NCBI GenBank assembly: GCA_021443545.1
Contig: JABUTU010000090.1
Span: forward strand, 1 to 34,324
Reading direction: 5' to 3'
Origin: Marinilabiliaceae bacterium
Lineage (GTDB): Bacteria; Bacteroidota; Bacteroidia; Bacteroidales; Marinilabiliaceae
Length of the DNA stretch: 34,324 nt
The position numbers were made by a program, and so were the translations under genes. A model generated the notes under the pieces. The model saw nothing but the letters and a program-made list of their open reading frames with translations, ran no database searches and had not been told where the DNA came from. Shown here one piece after another: positions 16,705-25,700 of the stretch (its first letter is position 1; each line of letters opens with the position of its first letter).

Positions 16705-18559
16705 ATGCAGGATTGCGCTTTATTCTATATTTTTTTCTGAGCTTTGTAGCGAGTTCTTTTTCTTTTACTTGCATTAAATCTGCTTGTAGTTTTTGTGTGG
16801 CTTCTTCTTTAGTGTCGCTTACTCCATCCGTATATGTGCCATTTATGACAACACATGAAGATGGAGTCAGTGGCCATAGGTAATCGTCATATCTATCTCC
16901 TTGTTTCTGCACTCCACAGATTAACTCTTTGTAGAGCGATTTGTCTATGGTTTTTCCTTTTTCTAATAGGGATTGGATGCGTTTCGCGTCTTTCGAGCTG
17001 TCACAAATATAGATTGAACCATCAAATTCACCTCCTCTCTTATAGCGTTTAGGATTAGCCATATACAGACTATCTATAATTGCCATATCGCGTTCGTCTT
17101 TATTCCATACTAACCGTTGGTTTATTTCAAAAATCAGTGGACCATCGTAGTATTCTTGCATTGAGATGCGGAACTCCTTATTGTCGTCTATCAAGTGCTC
17201 CTTGTAGTAGTTGCAGAGAGCAATATTCACCAATGACTCTTTGACTTCGCTGAACAAGGATTGTGAGCCTAAGTTTATTGGTATATTCAATTCTCTCGCA
17301 GTTATCACATCTTTGTCTACAGTGATGAGAGCCAACTCTTTGTTGTTGTTTAGTCTTGATTGTTTGGTACTATCAGGGCTATTTGATACTATGATGTCGA
17401 ATAATATATTCCAATTATTATTGTCAACAACAACGTTATGAGATTTTCTTACGCGAGAGGCGATAGCACTGCTAACCACCTTTTTATCTCTGCCTTGTTG
17501 TTGCAAAGCTCGTTCAATGTTGTTACGAAGCATCTCTTGAGGCACAGAGTCTCTGGTTTCAATCAGTTTTATGATGTGATATCCGAAAGGTGTCTCAATA
17601 ACAGGAGATAAGCCGTTAATCTCTGTGATTGCGAATGCGGGGTTTTCGAATTCAAGTATAATCCTTCCTCTGCTTAGCCATGGCATTTCACCTCCTCTTG
17701 CTCCCGATTGTTTGTCATCGGAGTAGTTCTTGGCGAGTGTTTGAAAGTCCTCACCTGCTTTCAGCCGTTGGTATATACTATCGATAATATATTTACATCT
17801 GTTTTTTTCAGTCTCTGTAGCCTTTTTGTCTACAGCTTTCATAATATGAGCCACGCGGATTTGGTGAAAAGGTCTGGATTCGAAAACCTTTAAAATGTGG
17901 TAGCCGAAAGAAGATCTGAAGATAGGGGAGACCTCACCGATTTTAGTTGAGTATGCCATATCTTCAAATTGAGTAACCATTTGAAGAGCTGAGAAGAAGC
18001 CTAAGTCGCCACTATTGGTTCGGGCTGAAGGGTCTTCAGAAAACTTCATAGCGAGATTTGAGAAGTCTTCGCCAGCCATTATACAATTACGGATGGAGTC
18101 TATTCTTTGGAAAGCTTTTGTTGTGTCAGCGGCAGAAGCGTCGGGAGCCATTTGTATGAGAATGTGAGCGGCATGAATCTCGTTGTAGAATCTGTCGATA
18201 GTAGTGTTAATTAGTCTATTGACAGAGGCTGAGTCGGTCATATAGCTACGTGCCAATTCGTCGTAATATCCTTTGCATTCTGAGATATAGTTAGCTGTTG
18301 TGTCGAGTCCCATTTCCTTAGCCTCAGCCACTTTAAGCTTATAATTAACGAACAGGGTTAGATAGTCCTCTTTGGGAGTTATAATGCCGTTGGCACGTCC
18401 GTTTTTGTTGAATGCGAATTCGAATTCAGATTTGTCCCATTTAATTTCCTGGCCAAAAGAGGTGCAGGCAAGAAGCATATATACAATAGATATGGAAATA
18501 GCTCTGCCCGACACAAAGCATTTGCTTATTGATTTTAAGCTACGTTCTTTGTATAGCAT
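16700..18559 (-). CDS. Periplasmic peptidyl-prolyl isomerase with two parvulin domains
   Basis: This protein of about 619 residues carries two rotamase (parvulin) domains: about 128-232 (AAHILIQM ... FSEDPSARTNSGDLGFF ... FGYHILKV) and about 235-340 (VAHIMKAV ... YSDDKQSGARGGEMPWL ... FGYHIIKL). A C-terminal region of about 280 residues has no motif I recognise. The N-terminus has a hydrophobic segment ending IVYMLLAC, which fits a lipobox (LLA-C), so a lipoprotein is likely. The longest frame starts with TTG at 18592; ATG 18559 (MLYKERSLK) is preferred, and an even shorter start is possible because the n-region is long. Related foldases lie on both sides. A terminator at 18601-18626 separates it from the DUF2795 gene. 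Confidence 0.86.
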   Translation of the reverse strand: MLYKERSLKSISKCFVSGRAISISIVYMLLACTSFGQEIKWDKSEFEFAFNKNGRANGIITPKEDYLTLFVNYKLKVAEAKEMGLDTTANYISECKGYYDELARSYMTDSASVNRLINTTIDRFYNEIHAAHILIQMAPDASAADTTKAFQRIDSIRNCIMAGEDFSNLAMKFSEDPSARTNSGDLGFFSALQMVTQFEDMAYSTKIGEVSPIFRSSFGYHILKVFESRPFHQIRVAHIMKAVDKKATETEKNRCKYIIDSIYQRLKAGEDFQTLAKNYSDDKQSGARGGEMPWLSRGRIILEFENPAFAITEINGLSPVIETPFGYHIIKLIETRDSVPQEMLRNNIERALQQQGRDKKVVSSAIASRVRKSHNVVVDNNNWNILFDIIVSNSPDSTKQSRLNNNKELALITVDKDVITARELNIPINLGSQSLFSEVKESLVNIALCNYYKEHLIDDNKEFRISMQEYYDGPLIFEINQRLVWNKDERDMAIIDSLYMANPKRYKRGGEFDGSIYICDSSKDAKRIQSLLEKGKTIDKSLYKELICGVQKQGDRYDDYLWPLTPSSCVVINGTYTDGVSDTKEEATQKLQADLMQVKEKELATKLRKKYRIKRNPAF

Positions 18560-18600
18560 AGATGTGGTGAGTAAGTAAAAGGTTTGATACAACGCAAAAT

Positions 18601-18626
18601 AAGGTGTGCTTTGGCAGGCACACCTT
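18601..18626 (-). terminator. Terminator between the DUF2795 gene and the PPIase gene
   Basis: A perfect 9-base stem AAGGTGTGC / GCACACCTT with an 8-base loop is followed on the minus strand by ATTTTG. It lies 21 bases after the DUF2795 stop and 42 bases before the PPIase ATG, so read-through or a separate PPIase promoter is needed. Confidence 0.7.
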
Positions 18627-18647
18627 TATGAGAAACGCGGATAATTA

Positions 18648-18869
18648 TTAGTATTCGTCCTCGTTAAAGAAGAAGTCCTCCTTGCTCGGATAGTCGGGCC
18701 ATATATCTTCTATGCTTTCGAAAATTTCACCCTCTTCCTCTATTTCCTGAAGGTTTTCGATAACCTCAAGAGGAGCTCCTGAGCGCGTTGCATAGTCAAT
18801 CAGCTCTTCTTTTGTAGCTGGCCATGGGGCGTCTTCCAACTTGGAAGCTAATTCAAGTGTCCAATACAT
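18648..18869 (-). CDS. DUF2795 family small acidic protein
   Basis: This 73-residue protein begins MYWTLELASKLEDAPWPATK and ends FFFNEDEY; I recognise it as the Bacteroidota DUF2795 form, which is about this length. It has no signal peptide or membrane segment and is strongly acidic, especially after residue 35 (QEIEEEGEIFESIEDIWPDY). The DAPWPATKEELIDYATRSGAP part is the DUF2795 core, predicted helical. The function is unknown. The frame is open to 18911, but ATG 18869 matches the family start and the upstream extension does not. It follows the OstA-like gene by 77 bases, has a possible -7 box in that gap, and is followed by a terminator. Confidence 0.88.
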   Translation of the reverse strand: MYWTLELASKLEDAPWPATKEELIDYATRSGAPLEVIENLQEIEEEGEIFESIEDIWPDYPSKEDFFFNEDEY

Positions 18870-18908
18870 TTGTAAAGTAGTGTTAATTGGTTTCGGAGTG
18901 CGAATATA

Positions 18909-18916
18909 CAAAAATA
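18909..18916 (-). promoter_or_regulatory. Possible -7 box upstream of the DUF2795 gene
   Basis: TATTTTTG on the minus strand matches TAnnTTTG and lies 39 bases before ATG 18869. TTTG motifs occur upstream but only 14-18 bases away, so the -33 element is not convincing. Confidence 0.3.
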
Positions 18917-18946
18917 TTCAATTATTCAAACAAAAGAGATATTTTA

Positions 18947-20521
18947 TCATTCACCTAATTCGTCGAAAGTATATCCCTCGTAGATTTCCTCTTGCAAGCT
19001 TAGTTCGTCGGGTATATCCAATGGAAGGAAAATCTCCTCTTTGTTTTTCGGCCTATAATCGCTTAACCATCTAAAACCCTTAAGTTTCTGAGCCTCTTCG
19101 TTGAGGAGCAGAGGTGGGTTCATATTGCCATTAGGTGAGACACGCATAGTGATATTTTTGATTCTTCGTTCTTTGAGCCAAATTGTCATGTCGGAGCTCT
19201 CGGCTCTATTGACACCTATCAGGACGTCTTCATCGTGAGGGTAGTATATTGTTTGACCATTACCAGTGACGTCTATTCTGTATAAATCGTTATTTCTGAT
19301 GTATCCGGTCATTAATTTTCCTTTAATCTGGTCGTATCCGCATGAGTCAGCTTCGGGAGATATCACGAAAGCTGCGTCAATGAGTTCAGCTTTGTATATA
19401 GCCTGGTTTTTTGTATAAATCTTGACAATGTTGGCAGTCATCTGGTTGCCCTGTCCCCATAATATTGGGGTGTGATACATGGTTGCTACAGAGTCACGGA
19501 AATCGAACACGAGACTATCGCATCTACCTTGCATGTCATGACGATAGAATTTTACGTGGTGGAATGCTTTAATCAGACGAGAGGTATCTTCCACGGATAC
19601 AACGCGGAATGTGTCGGCATGGGCGAATAATGTGTCCCCCCTGTAAATCTGCATAGCAACGGCACGTTTGGTAGCCATGGCCTCTTGAGTCTTTTCGTTA
19701 TAGAAACCATAGTTGCCAGTAAGCATCATATTGTCAATGCTGTCGGTTAATACCATGTTGTTCCACACAGTGGAGACGCCGGTCCTTCTTTGGTAGAATA
19801 TCTCCTTTCCTGTCAGGGTGTACGACTGCTTGGAGATGCGATTGTTAAGTAATAGTTTGGCTTCATCGCTTTTGGTATCGTACCATCCATTTTCAGACTC
19901 TATCAGTGTCGAATCAGAATTGAGTATTGTCGTTGGACCAAGGATTGTTACAACTTCGTTTCTTGTATTGTATTTAAGAGTATCGCTGAGCAGGTGATAA
20001 TTTGGGGATATACCATTGACATCGTCTTTAAAGTATACTTCATTTTTATTTGGGTAGTATACGCCGTGCTCAGATGTCAGAATATTCTCCCCGTTAACAA
20101 CTTTCCCGCCATTATAGAAATAGGCTTGGTCAAGGAGTCTGTCGTAGTCCAAATATTCAGTGTATAGCCATGTGGAATCTTTATTGGCTCTAACATTTTC
20201 TCGGATTTTTGCCAGGTTTTGGTCGCCGTAGTACGTCAGTTTATTTCCGTACAGGTGTATCGAGTCGTTTTGAATGATGTGGATATTTCCGTAAGCGATG
20301 ACAGTATTTGAGTCGTTGTACATATATGCTGAATCGCACAGTAAGATCGTTTTGGCATGAGACAACTTGACATTGCCATTTAGCGACTGAGTATTCTTGC
20401 CGATTTTATCATCATGGCGAAGAAAATCAGCTCTGTCGATTTTGACGCGGACACTTTTCTGAGCCTCGGAAGAGAAGAGGCTCAGAGCGAAGAAAAATAA
20501 TATGAAGAGAATATGTTTCAA
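18947..20521 (-). CDS. OstA-like (LptA/LptD N-terminal domain) periplasmic protein
   Basis: This 524-residue exported protein has a signal peptide (MKHILFILFFFALSLFSSEA). It then shows repeated OstA/LptA-type beta segments such as SLNGNVKLSHAKTILLCDSA, VIAYGNIHIIQNDSIHLYG and DNMMLTGNYGFYNEKTQEAM. These match the beta-jellyroll of the lipopolysaccharide transport bridge. The C-terminal 100 residues (from about TIWLKERRIKNITMRVSPNG) are also beta-like, but there is no outer-membrane barrel, so it is not a full LptD. A role in carrying LPS across the periplasm is family-level inference. It starts 6 bases after surA stops, so the two are almost certainly co-transcribed. Confidence 0.85.
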   Translation of the reverse strand: MKHILFILFFFALSLFSSEAQKSVRVKIDRADFLRHDDKIGKNTQSLNGNVKLSHAKTILLCDSAYMYNDSNTVIAYGNIHIIQNDSIHLYGNKLTYYGDQNLAKIRENVRANKDSTWLYTEYLDYDRLLDQAYFYNGGKVVNGENILTSEHGVYYPNKNEVYFKDDVNGISPNYHLLSDTLKYNTRNEVVTILGPTTILNSDSTLIESENGWYDTKSDEAKLLLNNRISKQSYTLTGKEIFYQRRTGVSTVWNNMVLTDSIDNMMLTGNYGFYNEKTQEAMATKRAVAMQIYRGDTLFAHADTFRVVSVEDTSRLIKAFHHVKFYRHDMQGRCDSLVFDFRDSVATMYHTPILWGQGNQMTANIVKIYTKNQAIYKAELIDAAFVISPEADSCGYDQIKGKLMTGYIRNNDLYRIDVTGNGQTIYYPHDEDVLIGVNRAESSDMTIWLKERRIKNITMRVSPNGNMNPPLLLNEEAQKLKGFRWLSDYRPKNKEEIFLPLDIPDELSLQEEIYEGYTFDELGE

Positions 20522-20527
20522 ATCTGG

Positions 20528-21895
20528 TTATTTAACCCAGCCTTTGTATTGGAAGTTACAATTTTGCCAAGATGGGGCGATATTGATGTAAATCTCTTTT
20601 TGGCGTTTGATAATCCACTCGTCTACTGCGTTTTTGCGTTTCCTCTCCTCCATTAAATTCTGAAGCTTGTAATAATCTTCTTTCATGTTGGCTCTATGAG
20701 GGTCGTGACGTTTTTTGAGGAGGACGATTCTGTATGTCTCTTTTCCCTTCTGTTCGTCAATCATAGAGAAAGGTTTTGAGAATTCACCCTCTTTCAGATT
20801 GTTCAAAGCCTTAGCAATCTCGGCGGGTATTTCGCTAAGTTGAAATTTGGTAGAGCCATCGTTCTTATTAATCATAAGGCCGCCGTTGGAGCGAGTATCT
20901 TTATCCATCGAGAAGCGTAATGCGGCTTCTTGGAATGTGAGTTTCTCCTTGTCGATGAGTGAAGAAATTGTGTCAAGAAAATTCATGGCTTTCTTTCTAC
21001 TTTCAGCGCTGACCTTAGGTTTGAGCAGGATATGACGGCAGTTTATTCTGTCGCCGCGTCTTTCAATAAGTTGGATAATGTGAAAGCCAAACTCAGTCTC
21101 AACAATCTTGCTTACTTTTCCTTTCTCCTGAAGGTTAAAAGCCACGGCTGAAAACTCTGGAACGAAGCCAGATTTAGAGTACCATCCCAAATCGCCACCG
21201 CGAGCTGCAGAACCAGGGTCTTCAGAGTAGAGAACTGCGAGAGTTGCGAAGTCTCGGCCCTCGGCAATTTGTTTTTGATAGTCTCTAAGTTTGTTTTTGA
21301 CCCTATCGATCTCTTTCTGTTCGATTTCAGGATACAAAACGATTTGCATGATTTCGTATTGAGCGGGTATGAAAGGGATACTATCTTGAGGTAGTTGACT
21401 GAAATAAGCTCTAATCTCGGATGGTGTTATCTTTATATCCTTCGTTATTTCCCGTTGCATTCTTTGTGCAATCATCTGAGTTCTGTACATCTCAATCTGG
21501 TCGCGTTTTATTTGCATGAAAGGCTTTCCGAAATACTCCTCAAGCTTATTCTGGCCTCCTACTTGCTGTATGAAGTAGTTCATACGTTGGTCAACCTGGC
21601 TGACGACATCGCTCTCAGATACTTCGATGGAGTCGATTCTTGCTTGTTGAACCATTAATTTTTGAATCAGAATCTGTTCAAATATATGAGCTCGCATATC
21701 TCCGCTATAGTTCGCACTTCCGTCAATCATTGCTTGTTGATATTGATATTCGATGTCGGACCACAGGATAGCGTCATCTCCAACAGTTGCTACGACCTCG
21801 TCAACGAGGAGTCGCTCTTGTGCAAAGGAGGTGATGGAGAAAAAAGAGACTAATAGAAGATATAGCGAGTATTTTATTGATTTAAACATTGTCAT
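20528..21895 (-). CDS. surA: SurA-type periplasmic chaperone/peptidyl-prolyl isomerase
   Basis: This 455-residue protein has a signal peptide (about 1-26, ending TSFAQ). A SurA_N chaperone domain follows (about 30-170, DEVVATVGDDAILWSDIEYQ), then two parvulin repeats. The first is about 178-280, with YSEDPGSAARGGDLGWYSKS and FGFHIIQLIERR. The second is about 285-395, with INCRHILLKPK and the more divergent FSMDKDTRSNGGLM. A C-terminal helix completes the SurA plan, close to E. coli SurA in length (428). It escorts outer-membrane proteins through the periplasm. The ATG at 21895 overlaps the TGA of the preceding gene as ATGA, indicating translational coupling and deciding the start over the second Met. 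The OstA-like gene follows after 6 bases. Confidence 0.93.
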   Translation of the reverse strand: MTMFKSIKYSLYLLLVSFFSITSFAQERLLVDEVVATVGDDAILWSDIEYQYQQAMIDGSANYSGDMRAHIFEQILIQKLMVQQARIDSIEVSESDVVSQVDQRMNYFIQQVGGQNKLEEYFGKPFMQIKRDQIEMYRTQMIAQRMQREITKDIKITPSEIRAYFSQLPQDSIPFIPAQYEIMQIVLYPEIEQKEIDRVKNKLRDYQKQIAEGRDFATLAVLYSEDPGSAARGGDLGWYSKSGFVPEFSAVAFNLQEKGKVSKIVETEFGFHIIQLIERRGDRINCRHILLKPKVSAESRKKAMNFLDTISSLIDKEKLTFQEAALRFSMDKDTRSNGGLMINKNDGSTKFQLSEIPAEIAKALNNLKEGEFSKPFSMIDEQKGKETYRIVLLKKRHDPHRANMKEDYYKLQNLMEERKRKNAVDEWIIKRQKEIYINIAPSWQNCNFQYKGWVK

Positions 21896-22758
21896 TTATT
21901 GTAATACTTGATTTGGTTGTTTTCGGATGCTTCTTTAAAGATGTCGGTGTCAAGTTTTTTTATGAATTCAATTTTCTTCTTGTTAAGAAGGATTGAGTAT
22001 ATTTTGTCGTTTACAAATTCTATAGGAGCTTTGTCGTCAGTTAGACGGTGGTCAACAGCAAGGAAGAAATAATAGTTCTTGTCGTCTTGCATTTCAACAA
22101 TTTTATGTTGACGTAAGGCTTGAAGTTCGTTAAATGGAATGTTGCTTGGGATATACTGGTTTACACTTGAGACAGTAATCCATTTATCGAAAGAGAGAAT
22201 ACTCTTAGGGGACTTTTTGAATAGATATTGTTCAATTTCAGAGTAATTATTCTCTATGTCTTTCTGTATAAGAGAACGGAATACCTTAATGTCCTTAATG
22301 CTCTTAGGTATTATAGCGAACATTCCCTTCATGATATTCTCATTTAGAGGGAATTTTTCTTGAGTTTCGTTATAGTAGGTCTCAATATCTTCTTGAGTAA
22401 TATTGGGTTTAAACTTCTGCTCGATAACTTTTCTTTGGTATCGTTCGACTAATAGAGATGCCCTATACTCTTCAATAGCATTGTTTATGTCAATCTCTTC
22501 TTCAGTCAGGTTCATTTGAGCTTTTTGGAGCATTACCTGACGGTGAACCCATCTGCGCACATAATCGTCTGCTATTATGATACTATCTTCTTTTGTATTT
22601 ACTCCTGGGGGGATGATGAGAGCGACCTCTTCGGTAGTGAGCACTTTATCACCTACGCTCACAATAGGGTGTTCATATTTTTTTGTCTCGCAACTAACGA
22701 ATGTTAAGGTGCATAGAACAATTACTGCAATATATGTTTGAAGTCTTACTTTTTTCAC
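21892..22758 (-). CDS. SurA-like lipoprotein foldase without a clear parvulin domain
   Basis: This protein of about 288 residues has a lipoprotein signal (VRLQTYIAVIVLCTLTFVSC). IVSVGDKVLTTEEVALIIPP begins a SurA N-terminal-like chaperone domain, with helices such as VRRWVHRQVMLQKAQMNLTE. No HIL...GGDLG parvulin signature is visible, so it probably acts as a chaperone rather than an isomerase. The start is unusual. The open frame begins with TTG at 22767, but that codon lies inside a -7 box (22772-22765). GTG at 22758 is preferred; no Met occurs before the lipobox. It ends in an ATGA overlap with surA and begins 25 bases after the hybrid sensor stop. It resembles the lipoprotein partner often found beside surA in Bacteroidota. 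Confidence 0.8.
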   Translation of the reverse strand: MKKVRLQTYIAVIVLCTLTFVSCETKKYEHPIVSVGDKVLTTEEVALIIPPGVNTKEDSIIIADDYVRRWVHRQVMLQKAQMNLTEEEIDINNAIEEYRASLLVERYQRKVIEQKFKPNITQEDIETYYNETQEKFPLNENIMKGMFAIIPKSIKDIKVFRSLIQKDIENNYSEIEQYLFKKSPKSILSFDKWITVSSVNQYIPSNIPFNELQALRQHKIVEMQDDKNYYFFLAVDHRLTDDKAPIEFVNDKIYSILLNKKKIEFIKKLDTDIFKEASENNQIKYYNK

Positions 22759-22764
22759 AGTGTG

Positions 22765-22772
22765 CAAAGTTA
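22765..22772 (-). promoter_or_regulatory. -7 box of the foldase-surA-OstA operon, close to the start codon
   Basis: TAACTTTG on the minus strand is an exact TAnnTTTG match, ending only 6 bases before the GTG start at 22758, so the mRNA would be leaderless or nearly so. No TTTG -33 element is evident. Read-through from the hybrid sensor gene is the alternative source of transcript. Confidence 0.5.
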
Positions 22773-22783
22773 AGAAGAATATT

Positions 22784-25700
22784 TTATTGTTTCAGCTTTT
22801 TGTCTTCGGCTAATTTAGCTTGGTATACAGAGGGTAGTACTCCAAATTCCTCTTTGAAATATTTGCTGAAGTATTTTGGATTGTTGAATCCTACAGCATA
22901 AGCGATGTCGGCAACGTTTTGTCGTTCGTCGGCGAGAAGTTGCGCTGCACGTTTCAGGCGTATGATGCGTATGAATTCTATAGGAGTCTTTCCTGTGATA
23001 TAGGTCATTTTTTTGTAAAGATGGACTCGGCTCATTCCTAAGTGCCGGCTCATCTCTTCCACAGACAGGTCGCCCGTTGACATATTATCCTCAACATATT
23101 TGATGGCTTTGCTTATCAACTGCTCGTCAAGAGAAGTAATTGTTATTTCGCTTGGTTGTGGGTCTATTTGTCGGTTGAATTTCTCTTGATTCTGGCGACA
23201 GTTATTAATCAGTTTTTCAATTCTCAGCATCAGAATCTGAGAATTGAAAGGTTTGACAACGTAGTCGTCAGCTCCTGTCTTCAGTCCTTCAATTCTATGC
23301 TCCTCCGACGTTTTTGCTGTCAGAATTATCACGGGAATATGAGATGATCTCACGTCGCTCTTGATACGAGAACACAACTCATTGCCGTCCATAATTGGCA
23401 TCATGACATCAGTTAGGATTAAATCAGGCATATCGTTATATATCATGTTTAATGCCTCTTTGCCATTTTGAGCCTGCGATACATTAAATCTGTCGGAAAG
23501 TATGTCGTATAGAAGTTTTCTGAAATCCGCATTGTCATCAACGATAAGGACCTTCATCTTTTCGTTGTTGTCGGCGAGAATCTCATTTGTGTCATCGTCA
23601 GTTGATTTTTCAACAAGTTTCTCCTCATCGTTTTTATCGATGTATATAGGTAAGGAGATTGTGAATACAGAGCCGATGCCGTCAGTGTTGTCTGCAATGG
23701 TGATATCTCCGTGATGCAAGAGCACAAATTCGCGTGTTATGTGAAGCCCTATGCCACTGCCAGAAGTTTTTGTTATGCCATTTGCTTGTGGTTGTTGTAT
23801 TTGATAAAAACGTTCAAATATGTGTTTTTTGTGTTTGTCTGGTATTCCTATTCCTGAATCGGATACAGAGATGGTACACCTTGAGTTGTCGCTGTTCGTA
23901 GATATGTTGAGGGATACCTGTCCATAATCAGGAGTGAATTTGATAGCGTTGGACATGAGATTAGAAATAACCTTTCCCATTTTGTCGGCATCAAACTTCA
24001 TGATAATGGCATTGTGAGAAGAGACGAAGCTAAACTCTATATTTCGTTCGCTCAGACCCTCAAAAGTCTCGAATATCTCCTTGCAAAATGATACTATGTC
24101 GCCGTTTGAGGCATTTAGCTGCATTCCGCCGACATCAATTTTGCGGAAGTCGAGCAACTGATTGATCATATCCAGCAATTTGTGTGCGTTTCTATTAATC
24201 ATATTCAGTTTCTGGCGCACTGGCGCAGGTACATCATTGTCGTCCTTAAGGTTGTCTAATGGCGTAATAATCAGACTTAGAGGAGTGCGGAGTTCGTGAG
24301 AGATATTAGTAAAGAACTTGAGTTTCATATTGTCCAAGGCAATTTTCTTCTCAGTTTCCGACTCAAGTTCTCTCAATCGGTATTTATCGAGTTCTCGTTT
24401 AACGGTCTGGGCTCGAATCAGCCAAATACAGATAGCGAGAACAAGGGCGTAAACCAGATATGCCCATGTTGATAGCCACCAAGGTGGTAATATTGTAAGG
24501 CTTAGACTATATTCGTGGTCGTTGCTAATACCATCCGAGTTTGTTGCCTTGACCAAGAGCGTGTAGTGTCCACTCCGAAGATTAGTAAATGTTGCTTCTG
24601 GAACATTTGTAGTAATCCACTGGTCGCTGACCTCAGCCAGCCGGTAGCTGAACATTGTTTTGCCAGGCAGTACGTAGTTAAGAGTAGAGAATTCCACGGT
24701 GAACATATTCTGGTCGTGTGGCAGAGATATTTCATTCAACATGAATAGTTGTTTGTCAAGAATCTCTTTATTGCTATGTTTTTCTCCGACGGCGACCTCC
24801 TCTCCGAATATTTTTAGACCTGTAAATGTTACTAAAGGAGCCTCTCTGTTGAATCTTATATTGTTAGGGTTAAAATAGTTCATTCCATAACTACGGCCTA
24901 CGTATATCATTCCATCTGAGCACTGACACAAAGCGCGTATATTGTATGTGCCTGTTTCGAGTCCGTCAACAGTTCCATAATTGTATGTTGCATACAGGTA
25001 TGCATGTTCACCTTCATTAGGGTTGTTGGAGACGACAATGTTTGTGAGGCCATTTGACGTTGTGACCCAAATGTTATGGTTTAAGTCTTCGATTAGTGCT
25101 GAAATATAGTCGTTAGTAAGACCATTCTTTACATTGAAGATTTTTATTGTATGTCTGCTTGGGTCTAAGGCGCACAGTCCATTTCTTGTTCCGACCCACA
25201 GTATGCCGCGAGAGTCTTCAAGAAGAACATTTATGATTTCGTGCAAAATAGGGTATAGACCAGCCTGGTCTACTTGTCGGCAAGTGTGTTTTAAGGGATC
25301 TATATGCATGAGACCCTTTTCAGTGCCAGCAAAAACACCTCCATTTCGAGATGGTTGTATGCAAGATATATAGTCGCTAAGAGTCAGATTTAACTCTTTT
25401 GAATATACATCAACCTTGTTGTCATTGTTAAAGTCAATCGAGGCAATGCCTCTGTTCAGAGTTCCCACCCACAGTCTGTTGCTCTCGTCTAAAGCTAACG
25501 ACCAAACGCTTGTGGCCTTTAGAGGATATGGAATATCATTATTATTTGCGAAATTGTGGAAAGATTCACCATCAAAATAGGTTAGGCCTCCGAGAAATGT
25601 GCCAATCCATATCTTCCCATCGGGAGTAGCTATCATGTGGACTATGACGTCGCTTGGGAGGGATTTGGGGTTGTTCTCATCGTGCTTGAATATTTTTTGT

